Positions 1 through 6,631 of a stretch of DNA of 64,000 nt are shown piece after piece. How positions within the stretch are numbered: position 1 is the first letter of the stretch; every line of letters begins with the position of its first letter. The notes beneath the pieces are model-generated. The model made no database searches. It saw nothing but the letters and a program-made list of their open reading frames with translations, and was not told the origin of the DNA. This DNA comes from Candidatus Poribacteria bacterium. Lineage in GTDB: Bacteria; Poribacteria; WGA-4E; WGA-3G. The DNA is taken from the NCBI GenBank assembly GCA_012267415.1, contig JAAXGN010000036.1, positions 1 through 64,000 of the forward strand, read 5' to 3'. A program made the position numbers and the translations under genes.

Positions 1-120
1 TTAATGAAATATTTCGGTAATAAACGGGCAATAAATTGCCCTACTACAAACGATCAGGTTCGTAGTAGTGTGATTCATTGCACATTCCAAAATTACCGAA
101 TTAATATATTAATCTTCATA
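1..120. repeat. MITE-like element, TGAAGATTAA family, left end cut by window
   Basis: The right end (109-120) reads TTAATCTTCATA, the inverse of the TATGAAGATTAA ends seen at 29192 and 46103. The sequence at 1-23 mirrors the inner part of that end, including CGGTAAT, so the left terminus probably lies just before the window. The core is a palindrome (CGGGCAATAAATTGCCC ... TTCGTAGTAG) related to the core at 29220. Short ORFs across it are not credible genes. Confidence 0.75.
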
Positions 121-220
121 CAGTTTGTGCTACAAGGTGGCAACTTAGGTTATTTTAGTAAAACTGGTGTCATCAGAAAACGTCTTGACGTCTGATGACT
201 TATATGGTATTCTTTTTAGT

Positions 221-484
221 ATGCAAACAATGAACAAACTTCCAAATATTGAGCCAGATGCTGTTTTTGATTTAGGAGAACTCGGATGTGGTGACCTTAT
301 CGTTGCATTATTGAAAGCGATGAGGACTCTTGAATCAGGACAGATCGCACAAGTCCATGCTGTAGATCCCGGTGCACCTGTGGATATAGCAGCATGGTGT
401 AACATGATAGGCAATGACCTTCTCGCAGACTGTTGCGGTGAAGACAGTGCCTATTTTTATATTAAAAAAGGAGATAGAACTTAA
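221..484 (+). CDS. TusA-like sulfur-carrier family protein
   Basis: This small cytoplasmic protein of about 88 residues looks like a TusA/SirA-family sulfur carrier. These proteins carry persulfide sulfur on a conserved N-terminal cysteine, here in DLGELGCGDLI. A second conserved block, AAWCNM, is also found as AWCRM in the fusion protein at 1156, which supports homology. The reading frame is open from 167, but those first residues overlap the end of the upstream repeat and do not look TusA-like, so I chose ATG 221 (ATG 230 is equally possible; neither has a clear ribosome site). The stop overlaps the ATG of the DsrE-like gene at 484, which implies translational coupling. The sulfur donor and acceptor are not identifiable here. 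Confidence 0.7.
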   Translation: MQTMNKLPNIEPDAVFDLGELGCGDLIVALLKAMRTLESGQIAQVHAVDPGAPVDIAAWCNMIGNDLLADCCGEDSAYFYIKKGDRT

Positions 485-843
485 TGTCTAAACTGATGAT
501 AAGCATTACGCACGCTAAAGATAACACCGACAAAGCAACTGTCGGTTTTGTTGTTGCAAATGCTTCTGTAGCCTCTGGTGTTGAAACCGTTGTTTTTCTT
601 AGCACAGAAGGTGTGCATTTATCACAAGATGGATACGCAGATGACATACACGAAGAAGGTTTCGCACCGTTGAAACAACTCATGACAGACTTTGTTGAGG
701 TTGGCGGAACAATCTGGGTCTGTTCACCATGCTTCAAAAAGCGCAACCTTGATGAAGAAAACCTTGTAGAGAGTGCCGTCATCGTTGGTGGTGCTAAGGC
801 TGTTGAGTTTTTAATAACTGGCGGATCAAGTCTTACCTATTGA
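484..843 (+). CDS. DsrE/DsrF-like family protein
   Basis: This 119-residue protein has the DsrE-like fold pattern. The N-terminal strand MISITHAKDN is followed by an alternating alpha/beta region with ADDIHEEGF, and the conserved segment WVCSPCFKKRNL carries two cysteines near residue 80. DsrE-like proteins take part in sulfur relay, usually as small oligomers with a reactive cysteine, and are commonly encoded beside TusA proteins as here. The gene starts at the stop codon of the TusA-like gene and ends just before a hairpin terminator. A role in passing persulfide sulfur between this protein and the TusA-like partner is inference from family and context. Confidence 0.8.
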   Translation: MSKLMISITHAKDNTDKATVGFVVANASVASGVETVVFLSTEGVHLSQDGYADDIHEEGFAPLKQLMTDFVEVGGTIWVCSPCFKKRNLDEENLVESAVIVGGAKAVEFLITGGSSLTY

Positions 844-858
844 CATTTGCGAAAGGAG

Positions 859-885
859 TTCCTGCTATACTTAGCAGGAATTTTC
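859..885 (+). terminator. Rho-independent terminator after DsrE-like gene
   Basis: A perfect 8-bp stem, TTCCTGCT (859-866) and AGCAGGAA (873-880), has a 6-nt loop and is followed directly by TTTTC. It lies 16 nt after the DsrE-like stop codon. Confidence 0.75.
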
Positions 886-1155
886 ATAAGGATTCGGCTG
901 AATCCCAAACCTAAACTGAGAGTTTCCCTCCGATTATGGAAAAGGTTTCCTTACGAAAGCAAATTGTGCATGTTTGATATACTGCCAACTTTTTCCAGAG
1001 GAGGGATGCTCATTCAAATCCTTAAAAGACACACTTTGAAAAAGATATAATTCATCAGTCCTGCCAAAAACTCTCTACAGTCCATTTCAATAAACATCAT
1101 TACTTACGATCAGTATATCGGTATCCAAATACAATCTTTATGGAATCATTAACAA
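886..1155. other. Non-coding stretch, nothing recognised
   Basis: This is about 270 nt between the terminator and the TusA-OsmC gene. A short plus-strand reading frame (847-1050) runs through the terminator and has no family-like features. I see no repeat, RNA gene or clear promoter, although the promoter for the next gene must lie here. Confidence 0.5.
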
Positions 1156-1896
1156 ATGCGAGAAGAAGATTTACAAGCCCCTGAAAGTCTACAGACACCA
1201 CATATCTGTGAAGGTGGGAACCTTGATTGTGGTTCCGGTCTGCTGCTTCTGATTCGGAAATCAATGGAGGCAGTACCAGATGGTGATGTGTTGGAGATTC
1301 GCAGTACAGAGATTAGCGTCAAGGAGGATCTCCCCGCCTGGTGTCGTATGACAGAGAATCCCTATCTTGGGTGGAGACCTGCGCCTGCACACAACAAGTA
1401 TTTCGTTCAACGTGGAGAAGCGGAACAGGATGCTGATGCTGCTTATGCTCAAGCGCGAGACTATAGATGGCAGACTCGTATCCATTGGGATGGCGGTCTA
1501 CAGGCGAAGGTTTTCTGTAGAAATCATTCATGGTCGGTAGGTCAACCTGCGAGTTTTGATGTACGTGATGCTGCTCCGAGTGCTGTTGAGTATGTCTTAG
1601 GTGCACTCGGTGCATGTTTGGCAATGGGATTCCAGATTCGTGCATCTCAGCAGAAGATTGAAATTGATGAATTGGAGATTTCCTTGAGTGGACAGATTGA
1701 TAACATCTTCGTCTTTCTCGGCACGGAACAGGATGGACATAGCGGTTTTAGAGCAGTGCGTGGTACGATCTATGTCGCATCCGATGCGGATGATGAAGTT
1801 TTGGAGAGATTGTGGGAGGAAACGCTTGCTGCTTCCCCAGTGACGAGTACTTTGACCCGTGATGTTGATATTGATGTTGAGCTGCGAGTAGTATAG
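1156..1896 (+). CDS. TusA-OsmC two-domain fusion protein
   Basis: This 246-residue protein joins two sulfur/redox domains. Residues about 18-70 are TusA-like: NLDCGSGLLLL holds the carrier cysteine, and AWCRM is shared with the gene at 221. Residues about 105-246 are OsmC/YhfA-like, with SAVEYVLGALGACLAMGF carrying the first catalytic cysteine. The usual second OsmC cysteine, in a CPVSxTL context, is replaced: the sequence is ASPVTSTL. OsmC proteins reduce organic peroxides with two cysteines, so classical peroxidase activity is doubtful, and a persulfide-handling role is an alternative. It follows the TusA-like and DsrE-like genes in the same direction but behind a terminator, so it is probably transcribed separately. 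Confidence 0.82.
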   Translation: MREEDLQAPESLQTPHICEGGNLDCGSGLLLLIRKSMEAVPDGDVLEIRSTEISVKEDLPAWCRMTENPYLGWRPAPAHNKYFVQRGEAEQDADAAYAQARDYRWQTRIHWDGGLQAKVFCRNHSWSVGQPASFDVRDAAPSAVEYVLGALGACLAMGFQIRASQQKIEIDELEISLSGQIDNIFVFLGTEQDGHSGFRAVRGTIYVASDADDEVLERLWEETLAASPVTSTLTRDVDIDVELRVV

Positions 1897-1925
1897 AACG
1901 CAAAAACGATAAGGAGAATCTGAAA

Positions 1926-2177
1926 ATGAAACATACAAAATGGACTAAAGCCGATTCCCATAAAGCAAAACAGATATGGGAGGCATATCAGAAGCAGTAT
2001 GATCTTTCTGAACATATCGGACAGACAGTGGGAATAGATCCGAAAAATAGTCGTATTTGGTTCGGGAATTCTATTCAGGCGATAGTACAGCAAAGAGATA
2101 AAGAGGGTTTGGATTCACCACTTTTCTTTCAACGAGTTGGCAATGAAACCTATTTTCGTAAGGGAGGACATAAGTGA
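1926..2177 (+). CDS. Small conserved hypothetical protein
   Basis: This 83-residue soluble protein has a charged helical N-terminus, a central GIDPKNSRIWFGNSIQAI segment and a C-terminal SPLFFQRVGNETYFRKGGH segment. The start has a good ribosome site (AAGGAG, 1910-1915). I recall such small proteins encoded just upstream of retropepsin-like (clan AA) aspartic proteases. The next frame begins with a stub that fits such a protease, sharing GTGA with this gene's end. The function is unknown, and the pairing is inference from memory of family organisation. Confidence 0.6.
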   Translation: MKHTKWTKADSHKAKQIWEAYQKQYDLSEHIGQTVGIDPKNSRIWFGNSIQAIVQQRDKEGLDSPLFFQRVGNETYFRKGGHK

Positions 2178-2230
2178 TTTTTGGTGTGGTTACAGATGAT
2201 GGTGTACCGACAATCACACTGTCAATACCC
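2174..2230 (+). pseudogene. N-terminal stub of a clan AA aspartic protease gene
   Basis: A GTG at 2174 overlaps the end of the previous gene as GTGA and opens a frame beginning MIFGVVTDDGVPTITLSI. This resembles the first strand of retropepsin-like bacterial aspartic proteases. The catalytic D-T/S-G motif and the rest of the domain are absent. The frame runs straight into the antitoxin-like gene, which has its own strong start at 2246. A deletion joining the two is the simplest explanation. Confidence 0.45.
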
Positions 2231-2245
2231 AAAGAGGAGGAATAT

Positions 2246-2485
2246 ATGACGCAGCTACTGGAAAAAGTACTTTGTGAGGTATATAAACTATCTCCCGAAG
2301 AACAGGATGTGATTGCTGCTATAATTCTTGAAGAACTTGAAGATGAGCGACGGTGGGATAAGGCTTTTGCTGAATCGCAAGATCAACTCGCGCAACTTGC
2401 TCAAAAAGTTCGTGCTGATATTAAGGCTGGTCGTATCAAAAAGATTGGGACAGGTACACACCAAAGAACCGATTTACTCAGTTAG
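2246..2485 (+). CDS. Antitoxin-like small protein of a type II toxin-antitoxin pair
   Basis: This acidic helical protein of about 79 residues has the core LSPEEQDVIAAIILEELEDE followed by a basic stretch, KVRADIKAGRIKKIG. It resembles small antitoxins paired with RelE/HigB-type toxins. The ATG at 2246 has a strong ribosome site (GAGGAGG, 2234-2240) five bases upstream, so I prefer it to the GTG at 2174. No intact toxin gene follows. A short in-phase remnant (IIWRALGLSD, about 2490-2520) recalls the C-terminus of such toxins, so the pair looks broken by the junction with hsdS. Confidence 0.5.
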   Translation: MTQLLEKVLCEVYKLSPEEQDVIAAIILEELEDERRWDKAFAESQDQLAQLAQKVRADIKAGRIKKIGTGTHQRTDLLS

Positions 2486-2547
2486 AATTGGGATTATTTG
2501 GCGCGCTTTAGGTTTGTCTGATCCTATGACTTTTAAAACAGAATCTA

Positions 2548-3753
2548 ATGAATAATCCGCTACAAAACACCGAAATCCTTGTTGGCGATAGTATTCAAAC
2601 ACTCAGGCAAAAACACAAAATAAAACGTTCTGAGTACCTTCCTAACGGGACCATTCCAGTAGTTGATCAAAGTCAAGATTTTATTGCAGGCTACATAAAT
2701 GACACGGAACGTGCTTATGATGGAGACCTTCCTGTTATTGTGTTCGGAGACCACACGTGCACCTTCAAATACGTAGATTTTCGATTCGCGATAGGTGCAG
2801 AAGGCACACAAATCATACGTCCCAAAAAAGACTTTGACATTCGCTATTTCTATTACGCGCTACGAAATTTACCCTTAGAACAGTTCGGTTATCAAAGGCA
2901 TTTTAAATATCTGAAAACGTCTAAAATGTCTTGCCCTCCAATGCAAACCCAACAAAAAATCGCCGCCATTCTCAGCACCTACGACGACCTCATAGAAAAC
3001 AACACCCGCCGCATCAAAATCCTTGAAGACATGGCACAAACCCTCTACCAAGAATGGTTTGTCCACTACCGATTTCCCGGACATGAGAATGTCCCAATGG
3101 TCCAATCCGAGTTGGGACCGGTACCCCAGGGATGGAAGACATCTCAACTTGGGGATCTCGCTGAATCTGTTAGGCAAAATGTAAAAGCGGGAAAAGTTGA
3201 ACAGCAATCCCCCTACTTCGGTTTAGAACACCTGCCTCGAAAGTCAATTGCTCTATCAGATTGGGATTTAGTTGATGCTATTAATAGCACCAAACTAATC
3301 TTCAAAAAAAATGATATTCTATTCGGCAAAATTCGTCCATATTTCCATAAAGTTGGAGTTGCACCTTTGAATGGAATTTGTTCTTCAGACACAATCGTGA
3401 TTCGTCCTAAAAGAAACGAATATTTTGCCATAATCCTCTCTCACGTTTCAAGTGAGTACTTTATCAATTATGCTACTGCAACTTCACAAGGCACGAAAAT
3501 GCCAAGAGCAAACTGGGAAGTTCTTACTAAATTTCCTTTTGTGGTACCTCCACTTAATATATTGCATCGATTCAATAATATGAATCAGGAAATAGTTGGC
3601 AAAATTCATAATTTAATATTTACTAACAACAACCTTCGTCAAACCCGAGACCTACTTCTCCCCAAACTCATCTCCGGCGAAATAGACGTATCCCAACTTG
3701 ATATCGCTACTGATGAAGTCCAACCAAATCAAGGCGGAACACCTAATGTCTGA
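2548..3753 (+). CDS. hsdS: Type I restriction-modification specificity subunit (orphan HsdS)
   Basis: This 401-residue protein has the two-repeat HsdS architecture. A first target-recognition domain (about 1-130, with GTIPVVDQSQDFIAGY) is followed by a conserved helical spacer (TQQKIAAILSTYDDLIENNTRR). A linker, QEWFVHYRFPGHE, leads to a second recognition domain (about 180-345), and a second spacer ends in LLPKLISGEIDV. HsdS reads the DNA target for the HsdM methylase and HsdR nuclease. Neither partner gene is present here, and only decayed small genes lie upstream. The start has no strong ribosome site. The gene is either an orphan supplying alternative specificity to a distant system or a relic of a lost operon. 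Confidence 0.9.
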   Translation: MNNPLQNTEILVGDSIQTLRQKHKIKRSEYLPNGTIPVVDQSQDFIAGYINDTERAYDGDLPVIVFGDHTCTFKYVDFRFAIGAEGTQIIRPKKDFDIRYFYYALRNLPLEQFGYQRHFKYLKTSKMSCPPMQTQQKIAAILSTYDDLIENNTRRIKILEDMAQTLYQEWFVHYRFPGHENVPMVQSELGPVPQGWKTSQLGDLAESVRQNVKAGKVEQQSPYFGLEHLPRKSIALSDWDLVDAINSTKLIFKKNDILFGKIRPYFHKVGVAPLNGICSSDTIVIRPKRNEYFAIILSHVSSEYFINYATATSQGTKMPRANWEVLTKFPFVVPPLNILHRFNNMNQEIVGKIHNLIFTNNNLRQTRDLLLPKLISGEIDVSQLDIATDEVQPNQGGTPNV

Positions 3754-3911
3754 ACCAGGATTCACAGGATTTCAAGATTACCAAGATAAAACTCAGACAT
3801 CAAAGTTTGTAATGCCTTCCAACATACCCCTTTGATACTCACCAAAGACATCTTATCCTGAAAATCCTATAATCCTGAAAATCCTATAATCCTGAAAATC
3901 CTGGTTCAGAC
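3749..3911. repeat. Inverted repeat with internal 17-bp tandem repeat
   Basis: GTCTGAACCAGGATT (3749-3763) is matched by its perfect inverse at 3897-3911. Next to the right arm, a 17-bp unit, ATCCTGAAAATCCTATA, is present in three head-to-tail copies (3855-3871, 3872-3888, partial from 3889). The left arm overlaps the final codon of hsdS. At 3922-3935, AACTTTACACACCC is a solo copy of the terminal repeat of the MITE at 43182. Confidence 0.8.
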
Positions 3912-3955
3912 AAGCAACCATAACTTTACACACCCGCTCGCAACACCAAAAGCAA

Positions 3956-3985
3956 TTGACAAGTACAACCGTGAAGATGTATAAT
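3956..3985 (+). promoter_or_regulatory. Sigma-70-type promoter for the MetE-like gene
   Basis: TTGACA (3956-3961) and TATAAT (3980-3985) are perfect consensus boxes separated by 18 nt. The expected start is near 3992, giving a leader of about 90 nt before TTG 4084. That leader contains complementary CGCACA and TGTGCG segments, but I cannot match it to a known riboswitch. Confidence 0.75.
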
Positions 3986-4083
3986 TGGTCTGATATAGAC
4001 AGTGCAAGTTTCGGATGCGCACAAGTATGATACATCCTAACCGTAATGTGTGCGTTACTTGATGAAAAAAGGAGATTTTAACA

Positions 4084-5250
4084 TTGAACAATTTACCCAC
4101 ATTCCCCGTGACCGTAGTTGGTAGCATGCCCCGTTCAAAAACAGTTTCACGGGCACTAAGAGATAAGCAGAAGGGACGCGTCACTGATGCCGAATTCAAC
4201 GCAATTGCTGACGACGCAGTGATTGAAAGTCTCAAAACACAAGAAGAAAATGGTGTTGACATCGTGAGTGACGGTGAACAAAGACGTGATAACTTCTATT
4301 CCTTTATTACTGGATGTATGGATGGAATCAGGTTGATGACGCTTGCTGAGATGCTGGACTATGTTGAAGATAAAGCGGCTTTTGAACAACTGCTTAACGC
4401 ATTAGATGTCCCCGCGTTTGCTCTAAAGAACCCTGTCGTTGATGGAAAACTAAAACGCACGTCACCCCTTGTATTGCATGACTACCATTTCCTAAAACAA
4501 CATACAACAAAACCTATCAAAGTCACCCTACCCGGTCCCTATCTGTTAACCCGCTCAATGTGGGTTAAGAAGTTGTCCTACGACTTCTATCCCGATAAAG
4601 AATCTTTAGGGGATGATGTGGTTGCAGTTCTGAGGCAAGAGTTGTTGGATTTACAGGATGCAGGTTGTGAATTCGTGCAGTTTGATGAACCTGTGCTTAC
4701 CGAGGTTGCATTTACCGGTCCGCACGAAACGCATTCGTTTATGTGTGCTGCGTTATCAGAGAAAAGCAGTCCGGAGGAAGAACTCAATTTTGCTGTGGAA
4801 CTCATAAATCGCGTTGTTGATGGGACGGATGGTAAAATGAAAACCGCACTTCATGTCTGTCGTGGCAACTGGAGTCAACAAGAGGATGTGCTTCTGCGCG
4901 GTTCCTACGACCTGCTTATTCCGTATTTCAGCCAGATGCATGTCAATCAGTTGGTATTGGAGTATGCCACTGAACGTGCTGGGAGTATTGATGTTCTCGG
5001 AGAACTTCCACCAGATAAGGAGATCGGACTGGGGGTTGTTGATCCCCGTACGACTGAGGTAGAACCTGTTGACTTTGTTTTAGATAAAGTTCGCAATTTA
5101 CTAAAACATCGCGAACCTGCACAGATATATCTCAATCCAGATTGCGGGTTCGGTACATTTGCTGACCGACCTGTGAATACTGAAGAAATTGCATATAGAA
5201 AATTGCAAGTGATACATGAAGCAGCCGAGATCCTGCGGTCCGAAATTTAA
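4084..5250 (+). CDS. MetE-like cobalamin-independent methyltransferase (methionine synthase II family)
   Basis: This 388-residue TIM-barrel protein has the size of single-domain MetE C-terminal homologues, about half of full MetE. The N-terminus VTVVGSMPR and later DIVSDGEQRRDNF are typical. The zinc ligands are visible as HVCRGN (His and Cys) and NPDCGFG (Cys), with QFDEPVL in the substrate site. The family transfers a methyl or related one-carbon group to a thiol such as homocysteine. Lacking the MetE N-terminal domain, its methyl donor is uncertain. Translation probably starts at TTG 4084, which follows a strong ribosome site (AAGGAG, 4071-4076). A consensus promoter lies at 3956. Confidence 0.85.
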   Translation: MNNLPTFPVTVVGSMPRSKTVSRALRDKQKGRVTDAEFNAIADDAVIESLKTQEENGVDIVSDGEQRRDNFYSFITGCMDGIRLMTLAEMLDYVEDKAAFEQLLNALDVPAFALKNPVVDGKLKRTSPLVLHDYHFLKQHTTKPIKVTLPGPYLLTRSMWVKKLSYDFYPDKESLGDDVVAVLRQELLDLQDAGCEFVQFDEPVLTEVAFTGPHETHSFMCAALSEKSSPEEELNFAVELINRVVDGTDGKMKTALHVCRGNWSQQEDVLLRGSYDLLIPYFSQMHVNQLVLEYATERAGSIDVLGELPPDKEIGLGVVDPRTTEVEPVDFVLDKVRNLLKHREPAQIYLNPDCGFGTFADRPVNTEEIAYRKLQVIHEAAEILRSEI

Positions 5251-5313
5251 TTATGTTAAGATTTTACTATCTTTTCTCGCTATAGATTATCATTTAAGCA
5301 GTAACGATTGGTA

Positions 5314-5385
5314 GGGTGTGTGATTTTTTCGGAAGAGACGGCACTCGGAGAGTGCCTACTACTATTATAAGAACTTTACGCACCC
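5314..5385. repeat. MITE-like element, GGGTGTGTAAAG family
   Basis: The ends GGGTGTGTGATTTTTTC (5314-5330) and GAACTTTACGCACCC (5371-5385) are imperfect inverted repeats matching the element at 43182. The core holds the palindrome GGCACTCGGAGAGTGCC (5340-5356), which recurs in variant form at 20161. No clear target duplication is seen. Confidence 0.65.
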
Positions 5386-5400
5386 GACTTGAATCCGCGC

Positions 5401-5429
5401 TTGTGTATTCTGTCAGTTTATGCTACAAT
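5401..5429 (+). promoter_or_regulatory. Possible promoter for DUF4432 gene
   Basis: TTGTGT (5401-5406) and TACAAT (5424-5429) are 17 nt apart and lie about 60 nt upstream of the TTG start at 5490. The boxes are near-consensus only. Confidence 0.45.
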
Positions 5430-5489
5430 CTCATCATAATGGAATAGGTATCTGATTCAATAAACGATAAGTCAAAGGAGAGCATCATT

Positions 5490-6578
5490 TTGATACATCT
5501 ATATGGAGAGAACTATGAGAGAATGCAACTCTTACGGCACATTGGAGACATCTCTCAGGTTGCGGAAGCCAAGATATTCCAACTCACTGATGGAAATGAG
5601 AAGGGAACAGACGCTATCGGCTTTCGGACAGGTTCAGGGTTAAACTTCACTGTCCTGATAAACCGGGGTCTTGATATCTCTTATGCAGATTATAAAGGTA
5701 TACCCTTATGTTGGCGATCTGGAACTGGTGATGTAGCAGCTGCACATTACGAACCAAACGAGGAAGGGTGGTTACGCGGATTTTATGGTGGATTACTCAC
5801 AACCTGTGGTATGACTCAAGCAGGGGCACCAAACGTTGATGAAGATGAAGCACTCGGATTACACGGGAGAGCTTCATACATCCCCGCAAAGAACGTATGG
5901 GTTGATAGTCGATGGGAAGGTGACCGTTACATACTATGGGCACAAGGAAAAATCACTGAAACAAGAGCGTTAGGTGAACATCTATGCAGAACGCGACGAA
6001 TCTGGACTGAATTAGGCTCTAATAAGATACGCATTGAAGACATTATTGAGAATCTCGGGTACCAAGACTCACCCCTTATGTATCTATTCCATATAAATGT
6101 AGGTTTCCCAATACTCTCAGATGGCAGCGAACTATTAGCACCATCATCTCAGGTCACGCCTCGCGATGAACACGCAAAAGATAACCTATCAAACTATAAC
6201 TGCGGCGAACCTCCCACTGTTGATTTCAAGGAACAGGTATACTATCATCAGATGGAACCTGATGTTGACAACCATATCCGTGTTGCACTCGTGAACCGAA
6301 GTTTCAATGATAATAAAGGTATAGGCATAGCAGTCCGATACCATAAGACGCAGTTTCCTCACTTTGTGCAATGGAAACTGTGCAGTCAAGGAAACTATGT
6401 AATGGGTTTAGAGCCTTCAAATTGCAGAGTTGATGGAAGGGCATCAGAACGTGAACAAGGTTCGCTACAACACATTGAACCTGGTGGCAGACGCCACTAT
6501 GAAGTCGAAATAAGTGTGTTAACCTCAAATGCTGAGATTAAGGCACTTGAAGAAAAGATTAAAGATAACCGGAAATAA
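5490..6578 (+). CDS. DUF4432 family protein (aldose 1-epimerase-like fold)
   Basis: This 362-residue soluble protein belongs, by its conserved segments, to the DUF4432 group of galactose-mutarotase-like proteins. The segments include TVLINRGLDISYADYKGIPL, GWLRGFYGGLLTTCGM, LGLHGRASYIPA and FPHFVQWKLC. Mutarotase-fold enzymes interconvert sugar anomers or act on modified sugars; the substrate of this group is not established. Translation starts at TTG 5490 behind a clear AAAGGAG (5474-5480). The gene stands between the MetE-like gene and an exported protein, with nothing nearby to reveal a pathway. The C-terminal 20 residues are a charged helix. Confidence 0.82.
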   Translation: MIHLYGENYERMQLLRHIGDISQVAEAKIFQLTDGNEKGTDAIGFRTGSGLNFTVLINRGLDISYADYKGIPLCWRSGTGDVAAAHYEPNEEGWLRGFYGGLLTTCGMTQAGAPNVDEDEALGLHGRASYIPAKNVWVDSRWEGDRYILWAQGKITETRALGEHLCRTRRIWTELGSNKIRIEDIIENLGYQDSPLMYLFHINVGFPILSDGSELLAPSSQVTPRDEHAKDNLSNYNCGEPPTVDFKEQVYYHQMEPDVDNHIRVALVNRSFNDNKGIGIAVRYHKTQFPHFVQWKLCSQGNYVMGLEPSNCRVDGRASEREQGSLQHIEPGGRRHYEVEISVLTSNAEIKALEEKIKDNRK

Positions 6579-6631
6579 TACGATATCCACAAAGGATATA
6601 AGAATTGTCCCTCTTCTAAGGAGAAATAATA

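Noticed and set aside
847-1050. 67-residue plus-strand frame after the DsrE-like gene
   Set aside because: It runs through the terminator hairpin, lacks a ribosome site and shows no protein-like pattern.
3986-4083. Riboswitch in the leader of the MetE-like gene
   Set aside because: Complementary CGCACA and TGTGCG segments exist, but the leader is short and does not match SAM or cobalamin riboswitch cores that I know.
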